Below, piece by piece: positions 42,305 through 51,964 of a DNA stretch of 64,000 nucleotides. The translations under genes and the position numbers were made by a program. The DNA comes from Lachnospiraceae bacterium (GTDB lineage: Bacteria; Bacillota; Clostridia; Lachnospirales; Lachnospiraceae), in contig CAJTCE010000002.1 in the NCBI GenBank assembly GCA_910574745.1, positions 1-64,000 on the forward strand, given 5' to 3'. Below the pieces are notes generated by a model that saw nothing but the letters and a program-made list of their open reading frames with translations, made no database searches and was not told the origin of the DNA. The stretch's first letter is position 1. Each line of letters opens with the position of its first letter.

Positions 42305-43477
42305 ATGAAAAAGAACATTTCAAAAAAGATGTTTGCATTGTCTGTGCTTATGTCCGCCGGTATTCTGATGACTGGCTGTTCCGGTACGGCAGCAGAACCC
42401 TCTGAGAGCACACCGGCCGGAAGCTGCACAGAGGAGGCGCAGGAGAATGCCTGGAGTGCAGGAGGGGCGGAATCCGGAACAAACCATATCAGCGAGAAGT
42501 TGTCCGATCAGCTGGTTATTGACGCGGAGGTGGTTTTGCCGAAAGAGCAGGGATACAGCGTGTATGCGTTGACAGAGAAAGCGTTTCCGAGAGAAGAGTT
42601 GGATGTTTTTTCCGGAATGTCGGAAGCAGTCGTAACGGATCACCCGGAATGGACGGGAGCTTATTCCGCAGAAACGAAAGAGGGCGGATACTTTAGTACG
42701 GATCCCCTGGGTAATTTTACATATGCCAGGGACGAGGAAAGGGACGATTACATTGTATCTCTGGTGGAATCCGCATATTATAATGCCGGCAGTTGTTCTT
42801 TCCGGAAGGAAGAAATACAGGATTTGTCCTTTCTGAACGCAGAGGAAGCCGTTCAGATGGGAAAGGAAAAGGTGAAAGAACTGACAGGACAGGATTCGGA
42901 GGTTCTTGCTGCTTATGCCCTAAATCAAAAAGAACTAACGGAGTTGGATGAGAAGTACAGACAGACGCAGAACTACCAGGAAGATGCACAGAGAGGAAAA
43001 ACAGCCACGGTCGATGACTGGTCGGACGCAGATGAGATGTACTATATGGAGTATGAACTGACGAAGGAAGGTCTGCCAATCTACAGCGGCATCAATGAGC
43101 CGGGCATATCCATGGCGGTGGAAACCTATTGGACGGCTGAAAGCCGGATTACGATGTTGCTTGATCAGGATGGGATTCGCTATATAGCCGTTAGGGGTGG
43201 ATTTTTTGATGCCAGCCCGGAAGCAGAGGCGCAGACAATTATTTCAGCGGAGGCAGCGCTGGAAGCGGTAAAGGAAATTTATGAGAATACCATATTGGAC
43301 TCGCAGGTTACAATCTCCCGGATATGGCTGGAGTATGTTGTTGTACCGGACTGGAAAGAGACGGAACAGTATAAGCTGGCGCCTTATTGGTGTGTGCAGA
43401 TAGATTCGCCTTCGGGAAACAGCAGCGCCGAGCGAATCAATGCGATAACGGGAGGGAATCTGGCCTATGGAGAATAA
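42305..43477 (+). CDS. Lipoprotein of an ABC-export operon
   Basis: 390 residues from ATG 42305 (the ATG at 42293 is too close to the AAGGAG). Signal peptide with lipobox LMTGC (Cys near residue 25). After a Ser/Thr/Glu-rich linker, the mature protein is acidic with no clear catalytic motif; GYSVYALTEKAFPREELDVF and the VTISRIWLEYVVVPDW segments look like PepSY-type or lipoprotein folds. Translationally overlaps with the permease by 11 bp. Probably an accessory or immunity lipoprotein for an antimicrobial peptide, under the AgrA/C-like pair. Confidence 0.7.
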   Translation: MKKNISKKMFALSVLMSAGILMTGCSGTAAEPSESTPAGSCTEEAQENAWSAGGAESGTNHISEKLSDQLVIDAEVVLPKEQGYSVYALTEKAFPREELDVFSGMSEAVVTDHPEWTGAYSAETKEGGYFSTDPLGNFTYARDEERDDYIVSLVESAYYNAGSCSFRKEEIQDLSFLNAEEAVQMGKEKVKELTGQDSEVLAAYALNQKELTELDEKYRQTQNYQEDAQRGKTATVDDWSDADEMYYMEYELTKEGLPIYSGINEPGISMAVETYWTAESRITMLLDQDGIRYIAVRGGFFDASPEAEAQTIISAEAALEAVKEIYENTILDSQVTISRIWLEYVVVPDWKETEQYKLAPYWCVQIDSPSGNSSAERINAITGGNLAYGE

Positions 43478-44276
43478 CAGGGTATTGCCCCGCCTGCTTG
43501 GTGCCGAATTTAAGAGAAGTCTGACAGTGAGATTTTTTCTTGTGCCGGTTGGTGTTGTGCTGTGTATCTGCCTGGACACCTGGAACCAAATACCATTTAT
43601 GTGGACCTCCCCTGAGACTGTGGATGTATACTATTATTGGTGTAATTCTTTTATATTTGGCGGCTTTTATGGTATCTATGTGGTTCCAATGCTGGCGGCG
43701 CTTCCCTATGCAGTAAGTTTTTGTGAGGAATACAATACGAATATGCTGAGGATGCTGCTTATGAAAACAGGGAAGAAGAAATACTGCATGTCCAAGGTGC
43801 TTACAACGTTCCTCTCAGGAGCTCTTCCGGTATCGGCAGGTGGGATTGCCTTTATCCTTTTGGCAAATTCTTTTATTCAGTTGTTTCATCGAGCCAGATT
43901 GCCGGAGACAGAAGCTTTTCCTTTTTATGAATTTTTGTTGCAGGGTAATGTTGCCGGTTATTTTACAGCGGTTATCTTCCTTTTGTTCTTGACCGGAGGG
44001 TTATGGGCAACGGCAGCTTTGCTGGTATCGTCATATTTCCCTAATATCTATGTGACGGCGGCCTCTCCTTTGATTCTGTCCTTTTTGACAGGTCGGGCTT
44101 ATTTTGTTTTGAAGATTCCTGTTGGACTCCGGTTGGATTTATGGCTGCAGGGCAGAAGCTCCGTCGGTACGGATCGGCTCACCATTTTGTGTTCTGCGTT
44201 GGTGGTGTTGGGACTGACTGTGGGATTTGGCGTCCTGTTTTACCGGAAGCTGAAAGGGAGGGTGAAGAATGAGTAA
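43467..44276 (+). CDS. ABC-2-like permease subunit
   Basis: 269 residues, about six TM segments with long hydrophobic stretches (residues 20-45, 65-90, 110-130, 160-195, 205-225, 235-258). No ATPase motif. The EEYNTNMLRMLLMKTGKKKY loop is the coupling region typical of ABC-2 permeases of lantibiotic immunity (LanE/LanG-like) systems. It overlaps both neighbours and would pair with the IS-split permease and the ATPase at 46800. Intact. Confidence 0.75.
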   Translation: MENNRVLPRLLGAEFKRSLTVRFFLVPVGVVLCICLDTWNQIPFMWTSPETVDVYYYWCNSFIFGGFYGIYVVPMLAALPYAVSFCEEYNTNMLRMLLMKTGKKKYCMSKVLTTFLSGALPVSAGGIAFILLANSFIQLFHRARLPETEAFPFYEFLLQGNVAGYFTAVIFLLFLTGGLWATAALLVSSYFPNIYVTAASPLILSFLTGRAYFVLKIPVGLRLDLWLQGRSSVGTDRLTILCSALVVLGLTVGFGVLFYRKLKGRVKNE

Positions 44277-44895
44277 GGGAGTTCGGGTATTTTGCTTTCA
44301 GCTAAAGCAGGAATTAGTGCAAGTCAGGGTGCTGATTCTGTTCATGATTCTTGCTGTGTTTATCTATTCCTATCTGGAGCCGGTGGCTGATCTGGCGCAG
44401 GCGGCCTCAGAGAAAGTGAGTCCGTGGGCTTTTCCACATCTGATAAATGATTATATCTGCCAGATGGTTTTTCTGGTGAGTGCGGTTTTTCTGTTTAGCA
44501 CAGCGCCCTTTGAAGGGAAGGCTCATTACTATATTATTCAACGTTCCGGGAGATTTTCATGGCAGTTGGGTAATGTACTGTATATTCTGGCATCTTCATT
44601 TTTGTTTGTGGGGGTTATATGGGTGTTTAGTGTTATCAGCCTGCTTTCACAAACCAGGTTTAGCGGCGACTGGGGAATCATCTGGGGGACGCTGGCAAGG
44701 ACAAACGCGGGGAATCAGTATGGTGTACCGTTTACGGTGTTTGCTTATATTGTCGGTGTATTTTCGCCTGTGGAGGCGACTGCAATCAGCTTCCTGCTTG
44801 AGTGGGCGTGCGTTGCATGGATGGGGCTGGTGGTCTATTTGTTCAATTACATCACAAAAAAGATGACAGGGATATTGGCAATGTCATTTAGATAA
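44269..44895 (+). pseudogene. Second ABC permease, 5' part, split by an IS
   Basis: Membrane protein with four to five TM segments (LILFMILAVFIYSYLEPVAD, FLVSAVFLFSTAPF, YILASSFLFVGVIWVF and further), 208 residues as read, but the last few come from the IS left end. Codons run in frame to 44878 and then resume at 46568; removing 44879-46567 (the IS plus one copy of the 10-bp duplication) gives a continuous 281-residue protein (join: KKMTGIL then VASFFVFLDV). The protein is thus broken by recent transposition. Pairs with the permease at 43467. Confidence 0.85.
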
Positions 44896-46557
44896 GGATA
44901 ACATTGCAGTTAGGATTCTTTTTACAGCGAGTAAACATTTTGTTTATTCGCTGTTTTTCTATATCCAAAAGCATTCAACGTAATAAATTTGTACGACAAA
45001 CAGACAGATGCTTTCATCTGCCTTAAAAATGGTATATACTAATACTCGATTAAGCTGCTCTATATAGAAAGCTTATCGCTGACTGGGATTTGACTTTGCG
45101 AGGGTCTGTTCTCCCAGAACGTACAGGAAGAAGCTCATGTCCGATTAGATACTCTACATCGGGTGGGGCTTTTTCTTTTTTTATTGATAGAAAGTGACAG
45201 CAAATTCGCATTGCACGGGTATAATTCAGCTGATATATATGTTTGCAGCCAGCTTTTTGCTTGACAACAACATTAGTCGCTATAATCTCACAGAAATTAT
45301 ACAGAGTCATTCTTGACCATATTTCCTGCACAATATATTCTGGTTTCTTTGCATGAAACCGCGTTAATCCTAATGCATATTTTAACTCGCGAAAAGAGGT
45401 TTCTATTCCCCAGCGTTTCGCATATAACTGTTTGATTTCATCAGAACTAAATTTTTCCTGTGGCAGATTTGTAATAATACATTCATAAGAGTCTTGTGAG
45501 ATTGGAAAACGCACCACTCTCATTTTTATTTCGTAAAACTTATTAGAATGCAGGTCAAGATAATCAAAAGGTGTTTTCTTCATAATTATTCTGTATTTTT
45601 GGGGATTTGCTTTTACTTCATCTGTCTGCTTTTTTGTGAGGGTAAGATTAACCCATTCGTCAAATTCATCACTCTCTGGCAGCATTGTCAGCCCCGAAGC
45701 TATTCCATTACTTGTTACATCTTTGACGCGTATTAAGTAATACATTCCTTTGTGTTCCGCATGAGCAAATATATTATAGTTCTCATAACCTCTGTCTGCG
45801 ATAAAAATAGCAGTTTGACCACTGTATCTGTCAATCAGTTCACACATAGCACTATTTTCATTTTTCAATCGGGCAGGCTGGATAACTGCATCTGTGTATC
45901 TTCTGCTGCATAAATCATAAAAAGCGTTTAAATGCAGTTGGTTGGAGCCTTTTCTGTCAGGAAGCGGTTGAAAATAGGTTGTTTCATCTTTGGGATTGTT
46001 GGCAATGCATAAATCCGAACCATCACAGGCAATTAATCTAAGCCCTTTATATGCAGCATTATCATTAAAAGATTTAGTGAATTCCTGAAATAAGAATTCA
46101 AATGCTTCTGGCAGTATCTGTGCCCTGCGCTGGTTAAATGCTGAATTCGATGGCGTGGAACTGTCAAAATCAAAATATTCCAAAAGTTCATCTCTTAATG
46201 CTTTGCCTTCCATTGTAAGCATAAACTTCATTATCTCTTCAAATGACCATTTCTTTTTACGTGAAAAATCCGTTTCTGGATTCTTTGTAAACAGCCAACG
46301 GTAAGAATCCATTTCTGTAATAATGGATAATAGTTTTTGTTTTACCTCTGTAGAATAACTCATTGTGTAATCCTCCCTGCAATCAAGATAGTTCTTAATT
46401 ACAAGGGCCGCTCTGACTATCTTTCTTTTTAGATAGTCAGAGCGGCCACACATTTGGTTCATCCTGTCAAGTGATTTATGAAATAATACAAAAAAAGAAC
46501 AGGGTACATATTTCTACATACACTGTTCTTTGAATCGTCCTTATCTAAATGACATTG
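44879..46557. mobile_element. IS4-family insertion sequence, 1,679 bp
   Basis: The ends are perfect 20-bp inverted repeats: CAATGTCATTTAGATAAGGA at 44879-44898 and its complement at 46538-46557. A 10-bp target duplication, GGGATATTGG, lies just outside at 44869-44878 and 46558-46567. It carries one transposase gene on the minus strand. The duplication is intact, so the insertion is recent. Confidence 0.95.
45050..46363 (-). CDS. IS4-family transposase
   Basis: 437 residues from ATG 46363 on the minus strand, with GGGAGGA just upstream; the frame extends further to 46462 but those residues are probably untranslated. DDE residues: Asp in IACDGSDLCI, Asp in IFIADRGYENYN, Glu in YAKRWGIETSFRELK, which also fits the IS4 Y-2-R-3-E-6-K signature. 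Complete with no stop or shift, so the IS is likely active. Confidence 0.93.
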   Translation of the reverse strand: MSYSTEVKQKLLSIITEMDSYRWLFTKNPETDFSRKKKWSFEEIMKFMLTMEGKALRDELLEYFDFDSSTPSNSAFNQRRAQILPEAFEFLFQEFTKSFNDNAAYKGLRLIACDGSDLCIANNPKDETTYFQPLPDRKGSNQLHLNAFYDLCSRRYTDAVIQPARLKNENSAMCELIDRYSGQTAIFIADRGYENYNIFAHAEHKGMYYLIRVKDVTSNGIASGLTMLPESDEFDEWVNLTLTKKQTDEVKANPQKYRIIMKKTPFDYLDLHSNKFYEIKMRVVRFPISQDSYECIITNLPQEKFSSDEIKQLYAKRWGIETSFRELKYALGLTRFHAKKPEYIVQEIWSRMTLYNFCEIIATNVVVKQKAGCKHIYQLNYTRAMRICCHFLSIKKEKAPPDVEYLIGHELLPVRSGRTDPRKVKSQSAISFLYRAA

Positions 46558-46803
46558 GGGATATTGGTGGCATCTTTTTTTGTATTTCTGGATGTAATGA
46601 TCTACAATTCATGGACACCAAAGGCGTACCTTTTCTCGCCGGTGACGTTGGCACAATTGAAGGTGATGTCAGGGAACAACCTGTCTTATGGCGTATCTTT
46701 GGAATATGCGGTGGTGTTCTTTGCAGTGACAATCACGCTTTTTATTGTGATTTGCCTGGGGTCGGGAACTAAAAAAATAAAGAAATGGGGACAGCAAAAA
46801 TGA
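46558..46803 (+). pseudogene. Second ABC permease, 3' part
   Basis: The remaining 78 codons of the permease after the IS and duplicated target: VASFFVFLDVMIYN, a periplasmic stretch, and a last TM (YAVVFFAVTITLFIVICLG). The frame ends TGA 46801-46803, overlapping the start of the ATPase gene by 4 bp as in an operon. Confidence 0.88.
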
Positions 46804-47444
46804 ATGGCAGAAGGATTATCTTTAAAAATGTCTCTAAGACAATAGAGGAGCAGACGGTATTGAAGGACATTAATCTGGAGATACCAGAGCGGGGGATTTA
46901 TGGGATTGTGGGAAGGAACGGTTCTGGGAAGACGGTGCTGATCAAGTGCCTCTGCGGGTTTATGTCTGTCACGGAAGGTGAGATATGGGTCGGAGAAAAA
47001 CAGGTCGGGCGAGATGTGGAATTTGTCGAGGATATTGGCTTCATCATCGAGACACCAGGATTTTTGCCCAGAGAATCCGGATATCGGAATTTAAAATATC
47101 TTGCCTCCATCCGAAATGTGGCTGGAAAGGAGCGGATCAGGGAGTGCATCACCATGGTTGGTCTTGACCCTGACGATAAGAAATGGGTTGGGAAATATTC
47201 CCTGGGGATGCGCCAGCGGCTGGGTATTGCACAGGCTATCATGGAAAATCCCAGTCTGATTATCCTTGACGAGCCCATGAATGGACTGGATAATCACGGC
47301 GTGGAAGAGATACGAAAACTTCTGCTTGGGCTGAAAGAGGAGGGAAAGCTAATCCTCATCATCAGTCATAACTGGGAGGACATCAGGCTGCTCTGTGATA
47401 GGGTGTATGAGATGGATATGGGAGTGCTGACACAAATAAAGTAA
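46800..47444 (+). CDS. ABC transporter ATPase of the lipoprotein-permease operon
   Basis: 214 residues from ATG 46800 (GGGGA upstream). Walker A GRNGSGKTVL, signature YSLGMRQRLGIAQAIM, Walker B LIILDEPMNGLDNHG and switch region LIISHN. The LGMRQRL signature places it among the ABC-2/bacitracin-type (BcrA-like) ATPases that drive antimicrobial peptide exporters. With one permease split, the complex should be non-functional unless the IS excises. Its expression may also be changed by IS polarity. Confidence 0.85.
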   Translation: MNGRRIIFKNVSKTIEEQTVLKDINLEIPERGIYGIVGRNGSGKTVLIKCLCGFMSVTEGEIWVGEKQVGRDVEFVEDIGFIIETPGFLPRESGYRNLKYLASIRNVAGKERIRECITMVGLDPDDKKWVGKYSLGMRQRLGIAQAIMENPSLIILDEPMNGLDNHGVEEIRKLLLGLKEEGKLILIISHNWEDIRLLCDRVYEMDMGVLTQIK

Positions 47445-47534
47445 AATATGATATAATTTTTTCTTGTGAGATTTTCGTAACATTTCAATGATACTATCCA
47501 TGATAGAAGAATAGAACTGGAAGGATGTGAACGT

Positions 47535-48218
47535 ATGCGGCTCTTAGTGGTGGAGGATGACCGGCTTTTGAACAATACACTGTGCTACAATCTTTCTGCG
47601 TCCGGCTATACTGTAGATTCCGCTGTGACAAGTGCGGAGGCGGTTCGTTTCTTTGAAGCGCAGGACTATGACCTGATTGTGCTGGATGTGAACCTGCCGG
47701 ATGGAAACGGGTTTGATTTCTGCGAACAGATCAAGGAGCGCCGCCCTGATACTGCTGTGATTTTTCTGACGGCAAATGACATGGAAAGCGATATGCTGAA
47801 AGGGTTTGAGCTGGGCGCGGATGATTATGTAACAAAACCCTTTCCCATCAGTGTATTCCGTAAAAAGATATCGGCTCTGCTTGGCCGCATCCAAAAGCAG
47901 ACAGGCGGCGACTGCTATGCGGACGGTACGCTGTCCATCAATTTCTCGGAGCTGACCGCAGAACTGTCCGGGGAGTCAATTACGTTTACGCCGCTAGAAT
48001 ATAGACTGCTGAAAGTGCTGGTGAGAAATCCCAAAATCGTTTTGACCCGTCAGATGCTTCTTGAAAAGCTGTGGGATGCGGACGAAAATTTTGTGGATGA
48101 ACACACTCTGACGGTTACGATCAGCCGCATCCGGGGTAAAATTGAAGTGGACGGCCTGCAATATATCAAAACAGTTTACGGCATGGGCTATATGTGGATT
48201 GGAGGGCTGAAAAAGTGA
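47535..48218 (+). CDS. OmpR-family response regulator 1
   Basis: 227 residues. Receiver domain with VVEDDRL, phosphoacceptor Asp in IVLDVNLPDGNGFDF and Lys in YVTKPFPISVF; C-terminal winged helix (about 130-225) with RQMLLEKLWDADENFVDEHTL and a GMGYMW wing. It belongs to the BceR/VanR-like group that senses antimicrobial peptides with an ABC partner. The kinase starts within its stop (GTGA). A weak copy of the shared half-site pattern (CGTAACATTTC near 47476) lies upstream, so it may regulate itself. Confidence 0.9.
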   Translation: MRLLVVEDDRLLNNTLCYNLSASGYTVDSAVTSAEAVRFFEAQDYDLIVLDVNLPDGNGFDFCEQIKERRPDTAVIFLTANDMESDMLKGFELGADDYVTKPFPISVFRKKISALLGRIQKQTGGDCYADGTLSINFSELTAELSGESITFTPLEYRLLKVLVRNPKIVLTRQMLLEKLWDADENFVDEHTLTVTISRIRGKIEVDGLQYIKTVYGMGYMWIGGLKK

Positions 48219-49240
48219 AAGGGCTTTCTGTCAACCGGGCCTGTGCCATAGGGACTGCCTTTTTATGTGGCATTTCGCTGGCTGCCCTTGCTACGGTGTA
48301 TCTGCTTACCGGGAACCTGATTCTTGTCTGGCTGGGCCTGCTGTTTACCATTCTGGTTTTTGCCTGCGTTGCTGTTTTTGTGGCGTTTCTCCGCCGCAAG
48401 CTGGTATTATTTTCGGACAGCCTTTGCCGGACGATGGATGATATGCTGGATGGGGCGGCCCCACCGCCGCAAATTCATGAGGAAGAAAATCTGTTTTACA
48501 AAATCAATCATCGGCTGCTGCGTCTGTATGAAGTCATGCGGGAGAATCGGGAGCGTGTGGCGAAGGACCGGGCTGATTTGCAGGAACTGATTTCCGACAT
48601 ATCCCATCAGGTGAAAACGCCGATTGCCAACCTCCAGATGGTAAACGCCACGTTGCTTGAACAGTCCGTGCCGGAGGAAAAACAGCGGGAGTTTTTACAG
48701 GCATCCAGCGGACAGCTTGATAAGCTGGATTTTCTTATGCAGGCTATGATAAAGACCTCCCGGCTGGAAACCGGCGTGATTTCTCTGGACAGAAAAATAC
48801 AGCCGCTCTATGATACCCTTGCGGCGGCGCTGGGCGGTATCCTGCTTAACGCCGAAAAGAAAAATATTCATGTAAGTGTGGATTGCCCGCCTGATCTGGC
48901 GCTGGCCCATGACAGGAAATGGACCGGCGAGGCCCTGTTCAATATTCTGGATAATGCTGTAAAGTACACGCCGGAGGGCGGCACGATTCGCGTCACCGTC
49001 CAAAGCTGGGAGCTGTATGTGAAAATCGACATTGCGGACAGTGGGAAGGGAATTGCGGAAAACCGACAGGGCATGATCTTCAAACGCTTCTACCGGGAAG
49101 AGGAAGTACACGATGTGGACGGCATCGGCATCGGGCTGTATCTGGTTCGTGAGATCGTCACCATGCAGGGCGGCTATATCAAGGTATCTTCCGCTGTGGG
49201 ATACGGCTCTGTATTTTCCATATTCCTTCCCTATGGTTAA
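48215..49240 (+). CDS. Histidine kinase 1
   Basis: 341 residues from GTG 48215. Two TM segments with a very short extracytoplasmic link (about 10-30 and 35-58), then a HAMP-like linker, DHp box ELISDISHQVKTPIANLQMV, and a HATPase (IFNILDNAVKYTPEGG N box; IADSGKGIAENRQGMIFKRF; GIGIGLYLVREIV G box). The lack of a sensor domain is typical of intramembrane-sensing kinases that receive their signal from an ABC transporter. The transporter usually next to it is missing here: only a permease tail follows. It may now take its signal from the exporter at 54866-58115. Confidence 0.9.
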   Translation: MKGLSVNRACAIGTAFLCGISLAALATVYLLTGNLILVWLGLLFTILVFACVAVFVAFLRRKLVLFSDSLCRTMDDMLDGAAPPPQIHEEENLFYKINHRLLRLYEVMRENRERVAKDRADLQELISDISHQVKTPIANLQMVNATLLEQSVPEEKQREFLQASSGQLDKLDFLMQAMIKTSRLETGVISLDRKIQPLYDTLAAALGGILLNAEKKNIHVSVDCPPDLALAHDRKWTGEALFNILDNAVKYTPEGGTIRVTVQSWELYVKIDIADSGKGIAENRQGMIFKRFYREEEVHDVDGIGIGLYLVREIVTMQGGYIKVSSAVGYGSVFSIFLPYG

Positions 49241-49262
49241 AATTCCGGAAACGGGAGAGTGA

Positions 49263-50084
49263 AAGATTATATCATCCAAACTCGTTTTCCTTATTGGACG
49301 TGGTATAATTCCCAACGATGAAAACGCTTTGATGGAATTTACCATTTATTCTGATGTGGGGGAAAATGACCTTCTGGACTGGGGAATGGCAAAAACAGTC
49401 TGTGTAACCGTGGTGGATAATTATCCGTTAGATACGCTTCCGCTTGATTCTACACCGGAATACTTATTTTTTATGGTGATTCCATGGTCAATGAACGCTG
49501 ATTTTGACGGATTAACGGGACTTACTAAATCAGGTCTGACTTTTTGGACAGATACGCCTACGCAGACAATGGCGCAGATTCAGTCTGAAATTACAGATGC
49601 GGGGATTGCCTATGATTATACGCTTATAAATCTATCTTCCGCAGTTGATCTGTTCCGGAGCATCACTTTTGTTGTAGATGTGTTTATTTACGCCTTTGGA
49701 GCTATGATTTCATTGATTGCGGTTGCAAATGTATTTAATACGATTTCAACAAACATCCGCATCAGGAGGCGGGAACTTGCCATGCTGCGTTCGGTTGGAA
49801 TGTCGGAACATGGTTTTAACCGGATGATGAATTTCGAGTGTTTCTTTTATGGATTGCGCACGATTCTGTTTGGAGTGCCGATTGCAGGTATTCTTTCATG
49901 GCTGATTTATAAAGGGCTGGTTACGAATGAACAGCTTGAAAGATTTTCGTATCGTTTTCCGTGGCAAAGCATGATAATCAGCATATTAGGTGTATTTTGT
50001 ATTGTTTTTATTACAATGTTGTATGCTACCAGCAAAATCAGGAAAGAAAATATTATTGATGCACTTAGAGATGACATGGCTTAG
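49263..50084 (+). pseudogene. C-terminal half of an FtsX-type ABC permease
   Basis: From a stop at 49260-49262 the frame runs through 274 codons: SKLVFLIGRGIIPND..., then an extracellular part, then TM segments with FGAMISLIAVANVFNTI, RELAMLRSVGMSEHGFNRMM, and a final TM pair, ending SKIRKENIIDALRDDMA. This is the C-terminal half of a permease of about 700-850 residues (compare 55545-58115). There is no proper start, and the N-terminal half and its ATPase are absent, so a deletion has removed them right behind the kinase gene. It is more AT-rich than the kinase gene beside it. Confidence 0.8.
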
Positions 50085-50176
50085 CAAGGATGGGAAATGT
50101 TATTATTTAGAAATATTTTCTGCCATTTTGCAGGCAGCTTGATAGTCTGGCTGCAAGATGGCATAAGGAGTATATT

Positions 50177-51199
50177 ATGTGGCAGTTTGCATTTTTTGTA
50201 TTTTTTGTTTCAGTCTGCATATTCGCAGGAATTATGTTTCATGATTCCAGAACATTATGGAGTGGAGCCTCGTTTTTGATTATGATGATGTGTCTGGCGA
50301 TATTTTTGTTGTTTGTCTTATACCAATGTTCAGAATGGCTGGCAGCGCATGCTTTAGTGATTGGAATACTGATTGTTATGTTTGTTTTAGCAGTAGGCAG
50401 TGTGGCTTTGTTTCCAGTGGCTTTGATTCTTGTGTTCTTTATAGAAGGGGTAAGAGTTATTAGACATGAAGGAATAAAACCGACAAATCTATTATCAATG
50501 TTGTTTTCTGTTCTGTTATGTATTTATCTGGCGGTCTGGCCGGTAATTGGAAACTTGGGAAAGAATACATTAGGTACAATGCTGTATAAAATTATTAGTT
50601 TCATAGTAGTATATATATTGTTGGTGCTGGCAGTGTATTCACTTTCCGCAGTGCTCAATCTTCTTCACTTAAAAAAGAAAAGAAACGCAGATTACATTAT
50701 TGTACTGGGGGCAGGAATTATTGGAAGCAGGGTTACGCCGTTACTTGCAGCACGGATTGAAAAAGGAATAGAATTGCTGTGCTATAATCCAAATGCTGTA
50801 CTGATTATGTCTGGCGGACAAGGTTCAGGAGAGGATATTCCAGAAAGTAAAGCTATGGCAGATTATGCGATTGATAAAGGCGTAAGTGCGGAAAAAGTCA
50901 TTTTGGAACAGAAATCTGTGTCCACGGAGGAAAACCTACGGTTTTCGAGAAAACTGATAAATAAACAGAATCCACAAATTATAGTTGTCACAACTGCTTA
51001 TCACATGTTCAGGGCGTTAATACTGGCAAAGAGGCAGGGAATAAGATGTGTGGGTTTCGGTTCTAAAACAAAATGGTATTTTACACTGAATGCTTTTATC
51101 CGGGAATTTGTTGGATATTTAAGTCTGACATGGAAAAAGCATATTCTTGTGATTGGAATAAATGTATGTATTGTAATAGCAGTGTATAGATTTAAGTAA
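50177..51199 (+). CDS. YdcF/ElyC-family (DUF218) protein
   Basis: 340 residues, ATG 50177 after AAGGAG. Five or so TM segments in residues 1-165, then the DUF218 domain: ADYIIVLGAGIIGSRVTPLL, NAVLIMSGGQGSGEDIPESK, TEENLRFSRKLI, VVTTAYHMFRALILAKRQGI. In E. coli, ElyC helps peptidoglycan synthesis under stress. The SGGQG and TSAYHMF-like motifs are intact. A long hairpin without T-tail (50119-50161) lies upstream. The gene's link with peptide export systems around it may be chance. Confidence 0.85.
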   Translation: MWQFAFFVFFVSVCIFAGIMFHDSRTLWSGASFLIMMMCLAIFLLFVLYQCSEWLAAHALVIGILIVMFVLAVGSVALFPVALILVFFIEGVRVIRHEGIKPTNLLSMLFSVLLCIYLAVWPVIGNLGKNTLGTMLYKIISFIVVYILLVLAVYSLSAVLNLLHLKKKRNADYIIVLGAGIIGSRVTPLLAARIEKGIELLCYNPNAVLIMSGGQGSGEDIPESKAMADYAIDKGVSAEKVILEQKSVSTEENLRFSRKLINKQNPQIIVVTTAYHMFRALILAKRQGIRCVGFGSKTKWYFTLNAFIREFVGYLSLTWKKHILVIGINVCIVIAVYRFK

Positions 51200-51445
51200 A
51201 AACAATGAATATAACAGTCATTTCACAGTGCATGGGTATGACATTGAAGTGAAGGACACCCTGATTGCGGAAGCGGTAGGGAAATGCGTTTTGTAATAGA
51301 TTGCTCGGACTTATTATGAGGGAGCAGGAACGGTTCGGAACGACAGATGAGCCGTGAAAAAATGACAACAATGGATTTGAAAAAAGAGCGTAAATGGAAT
51401 AGAGCAGAATTTTTATCAGAACAATGTATCAACGAACAAGTATAA
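51200..51445. other. Decayed intergenic stretch
   Basis: No intact gene in this 250-bp piece. Short coherent snatches such as YDIEVKDTLIAEAVG (stop soon after) and TYYEGAGTVRNDR appear in different frames, each ended by stops, which suggests the relics of one or more genes. No promoter or repeat stands out. Confidence 0.4.
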
Positions 51446-51856
51446 CAGGAGCAAGGCACAGTATCAAATGACAGCGGCCTGACCACGTGGTACAAAGACA
51501 AGACATTGGAAGAATGGGCGTTGACAGCACCAAAATATACAGATCCGGCAACGGGTCTCTCATGGTATGTTATAGACGGCAAACAGCCATATATGACAGG
51601 GGAAGATACTGAAAAATTTTGGGAAATGTGCAAGGAGACGGGAGAATATCCGGTGAAAAAATTTGCGGAAATGACAGGAATGATACAGTACCTTGATGAT
51701 AATACGGTTGCTTACGTGGGTGATAACGTTACCGTAATCAAGTTAAAGGACGGGAAGAAACTGGAGATTGATACTTCATCCATGACATATGACATGATCA
51801 TGAATATGTTCAAGAATCTGCCGAAAAGCGGGAATTACTTTGACAGCTCATATTAG
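51446..51856 (+). pseudogene. N-terminally truncated protein of unknown function
   Basis: Open from a stop at 51443 for 136 codons with no good start or ribosome site: GLTTWYKDKTLEEWALTAPK, YVIDGKQPYMTGED, AEMTGMIQYLDDNTVAYVGD, then a short beta-rich end (TVIKLKDGKKLEIDTSS). It may begin at TTG 51506 but reads like the C-terminal part of a longer protein. No family recognised. Confidence 0.5.
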
Positions 51857-51964
51857 CAGAAGAATATCCAGAAAGCTATGTTTTCCTCAGAGCAGTGATG
51901 CTTTACATATTCCCCCATAGATACACTGACAAACACAGGGGTTCAAGTATGAAAGGAGAAAATC

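Noticed and set aside
42199-42405. Possible small peptide gene near the AgrC/A-like pair
   Set aside because: It overlaps the lipoprotein signal sequence in another frame and lacks AgrD features; treated as shadow.
44269-44895. Intact 208-residue permease
   Set aside because: The last codons are read from the IS end; in-frame rejoining across the IS shows a longer original gene.
51223-51633. 136-codon open frame on the minus strand
   Set aside because: No ribosome site and no recognisable sequence; the plus strand holds the more coherent remnant.
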